Assembly (NCBI GenBank): GCA_937907305.1
Contig: CALERQ010000212.1
Span: forward strand, 1 to 17,183
Reading direction: 5' to 3'
Length of the DNA: 17,183 bases
Source: an uncultured Clostridia bacterium
GTDB taxonomy: Bacteria; Bacillota; Clostridia; Oscillospirales; Ruminococcaceae
Part shown: in pieces, positions 1 to 7,211 of the stretch
Layout of the letters: each line of letters starts with the position of its first letter
Position numbering within the stretch: position 1 is the stretch's first letter
Notes under the pieces: generated by a model
What the model saw: the letters and a program-made list of their open reading frames with translations, nothing else
What the model was told of the DNA's origin: nothing
Database searches by the model: none
Program-made: the position numbers and the translations under genes

Positions 1-1
1 C

Positions 2-310
2 TGGATCCAGAACCGCGCCAACACCCTGGCCCTGTGGTGCATGTTTGCCCAGGTATTCCCGTTGTTCCAGGATAACAGCGTATTTACCACCATCACCTCC
101 GTCTACGCCGACGGCTTTATGAATCCCGCTGTTCGTCCCACGGCGGCGAACCCCACCGCGCAGGGAGTTGTGGCTATTATTGCGCTGGTGGTGAATGTGG
201 TCATTCTGGCTTCCATCATCAAGCGGGCAAAGATCCAGAAGAAGAACCCCTACAAGCAGGAGATCTTCTGCGATCAGAAGGACTTCCAGGAGGCTATGGC
301 GAGAGTGTAA
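2..310 (+). CDS. C-terminal part of an unidentified integral membrane protein
   Basis: The reading frame is open from the left edge (base 2) to a TAA at 308-310, so only the last 102 residues are visible and the true start lies outside the window. The fragment has a moderately hydrophobic stretch at its beginning and one clear membrane helix (AIIALVVNVVILASII). A strongly basic cytoplasmic-type tail with KRAK and KK clusters follows. This layout is that of the last helix and tail of a multi-pass transporter, but I do not recognise the family. A strong terminator follows 35 bases after the stop, so this gene ends its transcription unit. An internal ATG at 41 is not a likely start because the frame and the protein character continue upstream of it. 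Confidence 0.7.
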   Translation, partial: WIQNRANTLALWCMFAQVFPLFQDNSVFTTITSVYADGFMNPAVRPTAANPTAQGVVAIIALVVNVVILASIIKRAKIQKKNPYKQEIFCDQKDFQEAMARV

Positions 311-342
311 GTCCTGTCCCCATATTCGATAGATGAATAACG

Positions 343-388
343 ATCGGCCCGGAGCACCAAAACGAGGTGTTCCGGGCCGGTTTTCTAT
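343..388 (+). terminator. Rho-independent terminator after the partial membrane protein gene
   Basis: A stem of about 14 pairs (345-358 with 366-379, including one G-T pair) has a 7-base loop and is followed by TTTTCTATTT. It sits just downstream of the stop at 310 and separates this gene from the ABC importer. Confidence 0.9.
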
Positions 389-522
389 TTATCCTGGTCT
401 TTGCGGAAACACCGACCTGCGGATAACCACTTAGGAAGCGGATCCATGCACACCGCAAGCATTCGGAACATTTCGTGTGCATCGTGCTGAAAAGCAAAAT
501 ATTTAATCAATATTGTTCTGTA

Positions 523-551
523 TTGACAAACGGTTAAACATGAAGTAGAAT
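523..551 (+). promoter_or_regulatory. Sigma-A type promoter of the iron/cobalamin-type importer
   Basis: A perfect -35 box TTGACA (523-528) is separated by exactly 17 bases from the -10 box TAGAAT (546-551). The start codon of the binding protein lies 45 bases downstream, with the ribosome site AAAGGAGAAAG before it. No other good promoter is visible between the terminator and the gene. Confidence 0.85.
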
Positions 552-568
552 AACGGTGCGCTATTCTA
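546..568 (+). promoter_or_regulatory. Inverted repeat over the -10 box, possible operator
   Basis: TAGAATA (546-552) and TATTCTA (562-568) form a perfect 7-base inverted repeat with a 9-base spacer. It overlaps the -10 box and the expected transcription start. This is the position of a repressor site, but the repeat does not match a classical Fur or DtxR box, so no regulator can be named. Confidence 0.4.
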
Positions 569-596
569 TAATTAGATAAAAGGAGAAAGAAGATTT

Positions 597-1676
597 ATGA
601 AGCGTATGAACAAACTGCTGGCACTGCTGCTGGCGGTCATTATGGTGGCTTCCTTTGCCGCCTGCGGCAACGAACCCACCCCCACCCCCGATCCGGAACC
701 CACTCCCGATCCCACTCCCGCCATTACCTATCCCCTTACCGTAACTGATATGGCTGGTCGTGAAGTTACCCTGGAGAAGGAGCCCGAGCGCATTGTTTCC
801 GGCTACTACATTTCCTCCTCCGCCTGCATCGCGCTGGGACTTGCCGATAAGATGGTCGGCATCGAGGATAAATCCGCCAAGCGTCCCATTTACCAGCTGG
901 CGGCGCCCTCCCTTATCGACCTGCCCAATGTCGGCTCTGCCAAGGCTTTTGATCTGGAAACCTGCGTCAACGCCAACCCCGATCTTGTTATCCTGCCCAT
1001 GAAGCAGAAGGACACCGCCCAGACCCTTTCCGAGATGGGCATCGCCACCCTGCTGGTCCTGCCTGAAAGCCATGAGCAGCTGATGGAAATGTTCACTCTC
1101 ATTGGCACTGCCACCAACAGCATGGAGAAAGCGACCGCGCTGATCGAGTACTACAACACCAAGCTGGCAGCGGTGGCAGAGCTGACCAAGGATCTGACCG
1201 ATGACCAGAAGCCTGTCGTGTATATCGGCAGCACCAGCGATATCCTGCGCACCGCTCCCAAGGAGATGTATCAGGCTTCCCTTATCACCACCGCGGGTGG
1301 CAAGAATGCCGGTGATGTACTGGAGGGCACCTCCTGGACTGACATTGATAATGAGACCTTCCTGACCATGAACCCCGATGTCATTGTGATCCCCACCGAT
1401 AACTTTGCCGTAAGCAGCCCTGATTACACCGTGGAGGATGTGCTGAACAACGCCACCTTTGCCGATGTGACCGCCGTGAAGAACGGCGCCGTTTATCAGA
1501 TGCCCGTCGGCTTCGAGGCCTGGGATTCTCCTGTTCCCTCCGGTATTCTGGGTACCCTGTGGATGCTGCATACCCTGCACCCCGAGCTATACACCGCCGA
1601 GCAGTTTGCCGCAGATGCCGATGAGTTCTATTTCACCTTCTACGGCTTCCATGTTGCTCTGGATCAGGCTGTTTGA
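597..1676 (+). CDS. Iron-complex/cobalamin-type ABC transporter substrate-binding lipoprotein
   Basis: This 359-residue protein is the extracellular solute receptor of a FecB/BtuF-type importer (Peripla_BP_2 family). Residues 1-22 are a lipoprotein signal peptide with the lipobox FAAC, so Cys23 is the expected lipidated residue. A Pro/Thr/Asp linker (about 26-42) follows and holds the receptor off the membrane. The binding fold starts near residue 46 with the family-typical opening (TVTDMAGREVTLEKEPERIV), and the NPDLVILP and NPDVIVIP segments mark the two lobes. The ATG has a good ribosome site (AAAGGAG) about 12 bases upstream. The permease and ATPase genes follow on the same strand. The ligand (ferric siderophore, heme, cobalamin or another metal chelate) cannot be told from sequence alone. 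Confidence 0.93.
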   Translation: MKRMNKLLALLLAVIMVASFAACGNEPTPTPDPEPTPDPTPAITYPLTVTDMAGREVTLEKEPERIVSGYYISSSACIALGLADKMVGIEDKSAKRPIYQLAAPSLIDLPNVGSAKAFDLETCVNANPDLVILPMKQKDTAQTLSEMGIATLLVLPESHEQLMEMFTLIGTATNSMEKATALIEYYNTKLAAVAELTKDLTDDQKPVVYIGSTSDILRTAPKEMYQASLITTAGGKNAGDVLEGTSWTDIDNETFLTMNPDVIVIPTDNFAVSSPDYTVEDVLNNATFADVTAVKNGAVYQMPVGFEAWDSPVPSGILGTLWMLHTLHPELYTAEQFAADADEFYFTFYGFHVALDQAV

Positions 1677-1696
1677 TCCTTCTTTGGAATGGCCTG

Positions 1697-1728
1697 CGGG
1701 ATACTGCTGCGCGCAGTATCCCGTTTTC
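1697..1728 (+). terminator. Intercistronic hairpin with T-tract between binding protein and permease
   Basis: A perfect 11-pair stem (1697-1707 with 1713-1723) has a 5-base loop and is followed by TTTT and more T-rich sequence. It lies 20 bases after the binding-protein stop and before the permease gene. It probably acts as a partial terminator or a 3' stabiliser, so that more binding protein than permease is made, as is common in ABC import operons. Confidence 0.75.
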
Positions 1729-1738
1729 CAGCTTTTAT

Positions 1739-1767
1739 TTGCTTTTTTGTGCCATTTACGGTACAAT
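1739..1767 (+). promoter_or_regulatory. Possible second promoter for the permease-ATPase genes
   Basis: The -35 candidate TTGCTT (1739-1744) and the -10 candidate TACAAT (1762-1767) are exactly 17 bases apart, and the permease ATG lies 30 bases downstream. The -35 box is only a half match, so this is a weak call. It is supported by its place directly after an intercistronic terminator. Confidence 0.45.
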
Positions 1768-1797
1768 GAATACCTACTACGAACTGATGGAGGTACC

Positions 1798-2814
1798 ATG
1801 CAGAAAACCATGCTGCAAAACCAAAAGCCCGTGATCCGCTCCTACTGGTTGGTGGGGGCGTGCATAGCCATAGGCTTCATTGCCTCTATCTGTATCGGCA
1901 ATTACCCCATTTCGGTACGGGAGATCTTTTCCATCCTTACTGGCGGAGAAGTCAGCGCCATGACCCACAAGGTCTTTTTTACGCTGCGGCTGCCCCGCAC
2001 CTGCATGGGTGTGATGGCGGGCGCGGGACTGGGCGTTGCCGGCTCCGTTTATCAGATGATCTTTCGCAATCCGTTGGCGTCCCCCGATATCATCGGTGTT
2101 TCCAGCGGTGCCAATCTGGGCGCTGCCATTGCCATCGTCAGTGTCGGTATAGGCGTGAGCGGCATTGCGTTGGGCGCCTTCGCAGGCGGACTGCTTGCCG
2201 TAGCCTTTGTGATGCTGCTGGTGCGGGCGACCCGTGCCAATACCACCGCCACCTATGTGCTGGCGGGCATTGTCATCTCGGCGGTCGCCAAGTCGGTCAT
2301 TATGCTGCTGAAGTACTACGCTGACAGCGAATCCAACCTGGCTGCCATTGAATATTGGACAATGGGTTCCTTTGCGGGTGTCACAGCCTCCAAGGTGCTT
2401 TCCATCCTGCCGCTTTGGCTGATTGGTTTTGTGGGGTTGTTTTTGCTGCACCGTCAGGTGGGGCTGCTCTCCCTGAATGAAGAGGAATGCCGAACACTGG
2501 GGGTGCGGCTGTATCGGGTAAGGCTGACGGTGCTTACCCTTTCCACCCTGCTGGTCGCCTCTATTGTCAGCATTACGGGGCTGATCTCCTTTATCGGGCT
2601 CATCGCCCCACACATCGCCCGCATGATGATAAAACGGGAAAATACCGATACTATGGTGCTTTCCGCCATGGTGGGCGCTGCTGTGATGCTGGTGGCAGAT
2701 ATTTTGGCCCGCAGCCTGTATGCCGGCGGACTGCCCATCAGTATCCTTACTACCATTATTGGTGTCCCGGTGCTGGTGTACTTTATGTGTAAGCGCAAGG
2801 AGGGCAAGGTATGA
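1798..2814 (+). CDS. FecCD/BtuC-family ABC transporter permease
   Basis: This 338-residue protein is very hydrophobic and is expected to cross the membrane about nine or ten times, as FecCD/BtuC permeases do. Family signatures include LRLPRTCMGVMAGAGLGVAG near the N-terminal third, NPLASPDIIGVSSGANLGA after it, and the ATPase-contact segment ITGLISFIGLIAPHIARM in the C-terminal part. It works as a dimer with the downstream ATPase and receives ligand from the lipoprotein encoded upstream. The ATG at 1798 is chosen because TGGAGG lies just before it. The frame is open further upstream to 1606, but that part overlaps the binding-protein gene and looks random. Its stop overlaps the ATPase start as ATGA, which implies translational coupling. 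Confidence 0.94.
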   Translation: MQKTMLQNQKPVIRSYWLVGACIAIGFIASICIGNYPISVREIFSILTGGEVSAMTHKVFFTLRLPRTCMGVMAGAGLGVAGSVYQMIFRNPLASPDIIGVSSGANLGAAIAIVSVGIGVSGIALGAFAGGLLAVAFVMLLVRATRANTTATYVLAGIVISAVAKSVIMLLKYYADSESNLAAIEYWTMGSFAGVTASKVLSILPLWLIGFVGLFLLHRQVGLLSLNEEECRTLGVRLYRVRLTVLTLSTLLVASIVSITGLISFIGLIAPHIARMMIKRENTDTMVLSAMVGAAVMLVADILARSLYAGGLPISILTTIIGVPVLVYFMCKRKEGKV

Positions 2815-3587
2815 GCACATTGCTTTCTTTGCGGAATATCCATACTGGATATGGCAGCAGGGAAATTGTACGCGGTGCTTCCCTTGCGGTAGAAGGCGGG
2901 GAATTCTGCGCGCTGCTGGGACTGAACGGCTGCGGCAAGACCACCCTGCTGCGCGCTGCCTGCGGTCTGCTGCCGATGAAAGAGGGCCGCTGTATGGTGG
3001 GGGAGACCGAAACCACCCATCTGGACGAAAAAAGCCGCGCCCGCCTGATGAGCTATATCCCACAGCGCGGCAGTCCCATTATGGGTAAAACCGTGCTGGA
3101 GGTCGTGCTGATGGGATTCAACGCCCGGCTGCGCCTTTTGGATTCCCCTGGGGAAGCACACCGCCGGATTGCCATGGAGCACCTGACCCATTTGGGACTG
3201 GCAGAGCTGGCAGGGCGGGACTATGCCACTTTAAGCGAGGGGCAGAAGCAGCTGGTGATTCTGGCGCGCGCCCTTTCGCAGGATACGCCGGTGATGCTGA
3301 TGGACGAACCGGACAGCGCACTGGATTTTGTCAACCGGCACATGGTGTTGGGGAAAATAAGAGAGGTACTGCATGAGCGGCAGCAGGCGGGGCTTATCAC
3401 CCTGCATGACCCCAACTTTGCCCTAAGCTACTGCGACCGCCTGCTATTGATGCAAAACGGCACTATAGTGACCGAAATTGATATGAGAAACACTAACCGC
3501 GCAGCGATAGAAGCGGCACTTGGCAAAATATACGGGGAAATAGCTGTGTTGGAATATAAAGACCGTTATATCATGACCAGGCGATGA
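2811..3587 (+). CDS. FecE/BtuD-family ABC transporter ATP-binding protein
   Basis: This 258-residue ATPase powers the importer encoded just upstream. Visible motifs, in order, are Walker A GLNGCGKTT (37-45), Q-loop IPQRG (73-77), signature LSEGQ (141-145), Walker B VMLMDEP (161-167), D-loop SALD and the switch histidine in LITLHD (His199). The signature has Glu in place of the usual Gly at its third position, and the segment after Walker B reads DSALD instead of TSALD. Both are tolerated in this family. The start overlaps the permease stop by four bases. Length and motif order are normal for a FecE-type subunit. The last about 25 residues form a charged tail. Confidence 0.94.
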   Translation: MSTLLSLRNIHTGYGSREIVRGASLAVEGGEFCALLGLNGCGKTTLLRAACGLLPMKEGRCMVGETETTHLDEKSRARLMSYIPQRGSPIMGKTVLEVVLMGFNARLRLLDSPGEAHRRIAMEHLTHLGLAELAGRDYATLSEGQKQLVILARALSQDTPVMLMDEPDSALDFVNRHMVLGKIREVLHERQQAGLITLHDPNFALSYCDRLLLMQNGTIVTEIDMRNTNRAAIEAALGKIYGEIAVLEYKDRYIMTRR

Positions 3588-3604
3588 AAACCCAATAAAT
3601 ACTT

Positions 3605-3641
3605 GAAGCGGGAGGGTACCTTATGGGTGTCCTCCCGCTTC
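3605..3641 (+). other. Perfect stem-loop without T-tract after the ABC ATPase gene
   Basis: An 11-pair perfect stem (3605-3615 with 3631-3641) with a 15-base loop lies 17 bases after the ATPase stop. No run of T follows on the + strand, so it is not a standard intrinsic terminator. It may protect the 3' end of the importer mRNA or act with Rho. Confidence 0.6.
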
Positions 3642-3696
3642 GACACAGAATACAGCATCACGAAAAGTCACCTGACCACAAAATTCTAAAAACACC

Positions 3697-3725
3697 TTGA
3701 GAGAAAAGCGTCTATCTGTTATAAT
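3697..3725 (+). promoter_or_regulatory. Sigma-A type promoter of ychF
   Basis: TTGAGA (3697-3702) and TATAAT (3720-3725) are exactly 17 bases apart. The expected transcript has a leader of about 120 bases, unusually A-rich, before the ychF start at 3853. Confidence 0.82.
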
Positions 3726-3852
3726 TTTGTATTATAGTCTGGTGAAATCCCATAAATCCAAATGAGGAAATGGTGTAAAAATGGCATAAGCCAAAAACAT
3801 AAAACCGCAAAACCCCATAAAACAAAGACTTTTTAAGGAGATGTAGAGATAT

Positions 3853-4950
3853 ATGAAATTAGGTATCGTCGGCTTGCCGAATGTTGGCAAGAGCACTATA
3901 TTCAACGCCCTGACCGGCGGCAGCGCCGGAGCAGCCAACTATCCCTTCTGCACCATCGAGCCGAATGTGGGCATCGTGCCGGTGCCAGATCCCCGGCTGG
4001 ATAAGCTATGCGAGATGTACTCCCCCGATAAGGTGACCCCGGCGGTCATCGAGTTTGTGGATATCGCAGGGCTGGTGAAGGGAGCCTCCCAGGGCGAGGG
4101 CCTGGGCAACAAGTTCCTTTCCCATATTCGCGAGGTGGATGCCATCATCCATGTGGTGCGCTGCTTTAATGACGGCGAGATTGTGCATGTGAGCGGCGAG
4201 ATTGGCCCGGCGCGAGATATTGAGACCATCAACCTGGAATTGGTGCTTTCCGACATTGACCTGGTGGAACGGCGGATCGACCGCTGCAAAAAGGCTGCCA
4301 AGGGCGGCGATAAAAAGCCGCTGGCCGAGGCAGCGCTCTTTGAACGGCTGAACGAGTGGCTGGGTGAGGGAAAATCCGCCCGGAACTTCCCCTGCACCGA
4401 GGAAGAAAAAGAGCTCATCGCCGATTGCCCGCTGCTTTCCAATAAGCCTGTCATCTATGTGGCGAACCTCAGCGAGGCGGATTTTGCAGGTGACCTGAAC
4501 GAGAACCCGCTTTACCGGCAGGTGCTGGAGATAGCCGAAGCGGAGGGCAGCCGTGTGGTGCCCATCTGCGGCAAGATCGAGGAGGAGCTTTCCCAAATGG
4601 AACCGGAGGACCGGCAGATGTTCCTGGAGGAGCTGGGATTGCATCAATCCGGTTTGGACCGGCTGGTGACCGCCGGCTACGATCTGCTGGGGCTCATCAG
4701 CTTCCTGACCGCAGGCAAACCGGAAGTACGGGCCTGGACCATCACCAAAGGCACCAAAGCACCGCAGGCGGCGGGTAAGATCCACAGTGACTTTGAACGC
4801 GGGTTCATTCGGGCGGAGGTTGTCCCCTACGAAACACTGATCGAGTGTGGTTCCCTGCAGGCAGCCAAGGAGAAGGGGCTCATCCGCAGCGAGGGTAAGG
4901 AATATGTGATGCAGGACGGCGATGTGGTGCTGTTCCGCTTTAATGTTTGA
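3853..4950 (+). CDS. ychF: Redox-regulated ATPase YchF (Obg-family P-loop NTPase)
   Basis: This 365-residue cytoplasmic protein has the full YchF/OLA1 layout and the normal family length. The P-loop GLPNVGKST is at residues 7-15 and the switch II segment DIAGLVKGAS at 70-79. The position of the usual NKxD specificity motif reads NLSE (205-208). This change explains why YchF proteins prefer ATP to GTP. A helical insertion follows the NTPase core, and a C-terminal TGS domain (about 280-363, with TKGTKAPQAAGKIHSDFERGF) completes the fold. YchF binds ribosomes and is linked to translation and oxidative-stress responses. The ATG at 3853 starts the conserved MKLGIVGLPNVGKST sequence. The ribosome site AAGGAG (3835-3840) is about 12 bases away, which is rather long. 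The gene is monocistronic, with its own promoter and terminator. Confidence 0.97.
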   Translation: MKLGIVGLPNVGKSTIFNALTGGSAGAANYPFCTIEPNVGIVPVPDPRLDKLCEMYSPDKVTPAVIEFVDIAGLVKGASQGEGLGNKFLSHIREVDAIIHVVRCFNDGEIVHVSGEIGPARDIETINLELVLSDIDLVERRIDRCKKAAKGGDKKPLAEAALFERLNEWLGEGKSARNFPCTEEEKELIADCPLLSNKPVIYVANLSEADFAGDLNENPLYRQVLEIAEAEGSRVVPICGKIEEELSQMEPEDRQMFLEELGLHQSGLDRLVTAGYDLLGLISFLTAGKPEVRAWTITKGTKAPQAAGKIHSDFERGFIRAEVVPYETLIECGSLQAAKEKGLIRSEGKEYVMQDGDVVLFRFNV

Positions 4951-4957
4951 GTAAGCA

Positions 4958-4998
4958 CTGGCGCTCGCCCTCTTTTACGGGGAGGGCGCCGGTTTTTA
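4958..4998 (+). terminator. Rho-independent terminator after ychF
   Basis: A GC-rich hairpin (CTGGC and GCCCTC on the left arm with GAGGGC and GCCGG on the right, with a four-base bulge) starts seven bases after the ychF stop and runs into TTTTTAT. Confidence 0.85.
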
Positions 4999-5122
4999 TG
5001 GGCAGGAAAATGAGCGCGGAATGCCCGCAGGCGTCCCGGTGCGGTCGGGGCCGGCGGCGAAACCTGCCCACGAACGCATAATCAGGACCTGCTGAAATGT
5101 AAGTAGAAAGGGGGCGGCGCCT

Positions 5123-5968
5123 GTGCCACAGGATAAGCGATACCGCAGCGGAAGCACTGCCGCCGGTGGCGGGATGCTGGTGCTGTGGCTGGCCATGCGG
5201 GCTAACGCGTGGCTGCGGCAGGAGTGTCTATCCCTGCTGCCGGAAACTGCCGCGGAAGGAATGGGGCTGGTTCTGCAATTCCTCATGCTGGGAATTCCAC
5301 TGGCGGTAACCATAGGGCTGCTGCGACGCCCTGCCGCCCAGCTATGCCCACTGCGAAAAGGACAAAACGGCAGCCTATGGCTGGTACCTGCAGGGTTGGT
5401 GATATTACTGGGAGCAAACCTTCTCACCCAGCTGCTGCAAAGCCTGCTGACCGAAGCCGGAATGCCCACCCCCGCGCCGCTGCCAGAAGAACCCCCAGCG
5501 ATCATTTTTTCGGTGATTGGTTCCATTCTACTGCCAGCGGTGATGGAGGAACTGCTGTTCCGCGGGGCGGTGCTGTATGCACTACGCCCGGCCGGGGAAA
5601 AGCTGGCGATATGGCTCTCCGCGTTGCTGTTTATGGGGGCGCACGGCAGCCTTTCCCAATGGCTGCCCGCGCTGGCGGCCGGGCTGGTACTGGGAACGGT
5701 GACATTTTACGCTGGGACACTGCGCTGGGCCATTCTGATCCACCTGTGCAATAATATCATCGCGTGGGTGACCACTTATTTTCCCTCACCACTCACAGCC
5801 ATTCTACTGCCGGTTGGACTACTGATTTTGGGTGGCATTGCGCTGCTCCGTCTGCGCAGGATGCCCCGATGGGCTCCGATGCGTGGGAACCCCCGGTTGG
5901 GGGTATCGGTACCGCTGGTGTTGGCGCTGCTATTGCTGCTGGGGAACGCGCTGTTCCCTACTGTTTAG
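5123..5968 (+). CDS. CPBP-family intramembrane metalloprotease
   Basis: This 281-residue multi-pass membrane protein belongs to the CPBP (CAAX protease and bacteriocin-processing, also called Abi) family. Motif 1 is EELLFRG (Glu142, Glu143, Arg147), motif 2 is FMGAHG with His174, and motif 3 is HLCNN with His207 and Asn211. These are the expected metal-binding and catalytic positions, so the enzyme looks active. The core is at residues 130-220, and a further hydrophobic segment and a C-terminal helix follow. The start is GTG at 5123, chosen because AAAGGGGG lies about nine bases upstream. The first ATG downstream (residue 18) has no better site. The substrate is unknown. Bacterial members have been linked to peptide processing and bacteriocin immunity, but nothing nearby points to a bacteriocin. 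Genes for TadA and an unrecognised protein follow. Confidence 0.88.
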   Translation: MPQDKRYRSGSTAAGGGMLVLWLAMRANAWLRQECLSLLPETAAEGMGLVLQFLMLGIPLAVTIGLLRRPAAQLCPLRKGQNGSLWLVPAGLVILLGANLLTQLLQSLLTEAGMPTPAPLPEEPPAIIFSVIGSILLPAVMEELLFRGAVLYALRPAGEKLAIWLSALLFMGAHGSLSQWLPALAAGLVLGTVTFYAGTLRWAILIHLCNNIIAWVTTYFPSPLTAILLPVGLLILGGIALLRLRRMPRWAPMRGNPRLGVSVPLVLALLLLLGNALFPTV

Positions 5969-6048
5969 ATTTGTGCGGAGAGCCGGGCGGGCCCCACAGG
6001 GTCCCATGTGCTCTCTCCCCAATAAATCCTGTTGAAGGGAGCCAAAGG

Positions 6049-6498
6049 ATGGATCACGAAAGGTATATGCGCCTGGCCCTGATAGAGGCCCAAAAAGCCG
6101 CCGTTGCCGGAGAGATCCCAGTAGGCGCGGTGGTGGTGTGTGGAGACACAGTACTGGCCGCCGCCTGCAATGACCGGGAAGCGACCCATTCCCCGCTGGG
6201 GCATGCCGAGGTGCGCGCCATAGAGATGGCCTGCCAAGTTCGCGGGGATTGGCGGCTGGATGACTGCACCCTGTATGTTACACTGGAACCATGTCCCATG
6301 TGCAGCGGCGTAATCCTGAATGCGAGAGTGGGACAGGTAGTGTATGGCACTGCTGATCCGCAATATGGCTGTCTTGGCTCCCGGCTGAATCTTGCACACC
6401 TTGACCTGGGGGCCGCTCCCCGGTTGACCACCGGCATACTGGCGGAGGAATGCTCCGCGCTGCTTTCGGATTTTTTCCGCGGGCAGCGGCAGGGATAA
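6049..6498 (+). CDS. tadA: tRNA-specific adenosine deaminase TadA
   Basis: This 149-residue zinc enzyme deaminates adenosine 34 to inosine in tRNA-Arg(ACG). The cytidine-deaminase motifs are complete: HAE (His52 zinc ligand, Glu54 proton shuttle) and PCPMC (Cys82 and Cys85 zinc ligands). Asn41 in ACNDRE and the start MRLALIEAQKAAVAGEIPVGAVVV are typical of TadA. The ATG at 6049 is preferred over the long upstream extension because GAAGGGAG (6034-6041) lies a suitable distance before it and the family starts there. The frame upstream overlaps the protease gene and is not conserved in character. The gene is 80 bases after the protease gene and nine bases before the next gene, so it sits in an apparent operon. 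It is essential in most bacteria. Confidence 0.96.
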   Translation: MDHERYMRLALIEAQKAAVAGEIPVGAVVVCGDTVLAAACNDREATHSPLGHAEVRAIEMACQVRGDWRLDDCTLYVTLEPCPMCSGVILNARVGQVVYGTADPQYGCLGSRLNLAHLDLGAAPRLTTGILAEECSALLSDFFRGQRQG

Positions 6499-6507
6499 GG
6501 AGGAACC

Positions 6508-7080
6508 ATGCTGTATCACGCTTCGCCCATTGGGGGACTGACTGAGCTGCGGCCACACATTTCCAACCATGGCATTCCATTGCTGTACTTTTCGCAAAAG
6601 CGGGAGAATACTCTTGTTTATCTTTCCAATGCCGTGGAAAAGCACTGCCGGGAAACCGGCTTTGCATATGACGGCCCATGGAAAAAGTGGGGCCCCTATG
6701 GTTTCACCGACGATGGTCGCCAAAAGTTGGAGGAATACTACCCAAACGCATTGGAAGAAACCTATCGAGGCGTTTCCGGGTACATCTACACGGTGGAAAA
6801 GGTGACTAGACGAGGGCACCCTGTTCACATTCCCGATACAATAACCTCCCGCGGGGCGGTGGAGGTGACAGGCTGTGAGTTTATCCCGGATGCGTGGGAA
6901 GCCATTTTGCAGGCGGAGCAAGAGGGACTGCTGGTGCTGCGCCGCTACGAGGAAATGACCGAAAAAGAAGCGGACTGGCTCCGGCGGACGGTACGGGAGG
7001 AGTACCGCCAGGCGGAGGATCACCCGGAATACCGACACTTCCTGCGGGATAAGTTCGGTATTGACCCGGAAAGCTTATAA
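6508..7080 (+). CDS. Conserved-type hypothetical protein, possibly with an ADP-ribosyltransferase-like fold
   Basis: I do not firmly recognise this 190-residue cytoplasmic protein. It starts with an excellent ribosome site (AAGGAGG, directly after the tadA stop), and its base use matches its neighbours, so it is a real gene. The N-terminus reads LYHAS, then a Leu/Pro segment, then LLYFS near residue 25. This resembles the opening of small ADP-ribosyltransferase-fold proteins of the Arr and Tpt1 kind, where a His and a Tyr bind NAD. His4, Tyr27 and an acidic residue near 119 or 124 would be the candidate triad, but this is inference. A W/G/Y-rich middle (58-68) and a highly charged helical C-terminus (150-190) follow. 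No signal peptide or membrane segment is seen. It may act on a nucleotide or RNA, given the tadA neighbour. Confidence 0.8.
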   Translation: MLYHASPIGGLTELRPHISNHGIPLLYFSQKRENTLVYLSNAVEKHCRETGFAYDGPWKKWGPYGFTDDGRQKLEEYYPNALEETYRGVSGYIYTVEKVTRRGHPVHIPDTITSRGAVEVTGCEFIPDAWEAILQAEQEGLLVLRRYEEMTEKEADWLRRTVREEYRQAEDHPEYRHFLRDKFGIDPESL

Positions 7081-7088
7081 TGTAAAAC

Positions 7089-7132
7089 AAAAGCACACCT
7101 TACCCCTTGGTGGGGCGGGTGTGCTTTTCATT
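7089..7132 (+). terminator. Bidirectional terminator between convergent genes
   Basis: A perfect outer stem of 11 pairs (7089-7099 with 7118-7128), with further pairing inside (ACCCC with GGGGC), begins eight bases after the hypothetical-protein stop. TTTTCATTTT follows on the + strand, and TTTTGTTTT follows on the - strand. It therefore serves the + strand tadA group and the - strand amidohydrolase operon. Confidence 0.9.
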
Positions 7133-7211
7133 TTGCGCTTTGTTCAGCGGGAGAGAACGGGCCGCAGGCCGCCCGATGCTTCGGTTTGCAGAAACCCACA
7201 AAGCTCCACCA

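Noticed and set aside
446..482. Seven-base inverted repeat (ATGCACA/TGTGCAT) upstream of the iron-type promoter
   Set aside because: The spacer is 23 bases, the arms are short and it is over 40 bases from the promoter. Chance is the simplest explanation.
561..1580. 339-codon open frame on the - strand opposite the iron-type binding-protein gene
   Set aside because: It is rich in Gly, His and Gln without domains, has no ribosome site, and is the antisense shadow of a well supported lipoprotein gene.
1606..1797. N-terminal extension of the FecCD-type permease
   Set aside because: It overlaps the binding-protein gene and the intercistronic terminator. The ATG at 1798 has TGGAGG before it and starts like the family.
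1777..3063. 428-codon open frame on the - strand
   Set aside because: It is antisense to the permease and ATPase genes and has the low-complexity His/Gly/Gln composition of a shadow frame.
3605..3641. Intrinsic terminator after the FecE-type ATPase
   Set aside because: The stem is perfect, but no T-tract follows on the transcribed strand, so I list it only as a stem-loop.
5764..6048. N-terminal extension of TadA
   Set aside because: It overlaps the protease gene, and TadA proteins start at the MDHERYM region, which has its own ribosome site.
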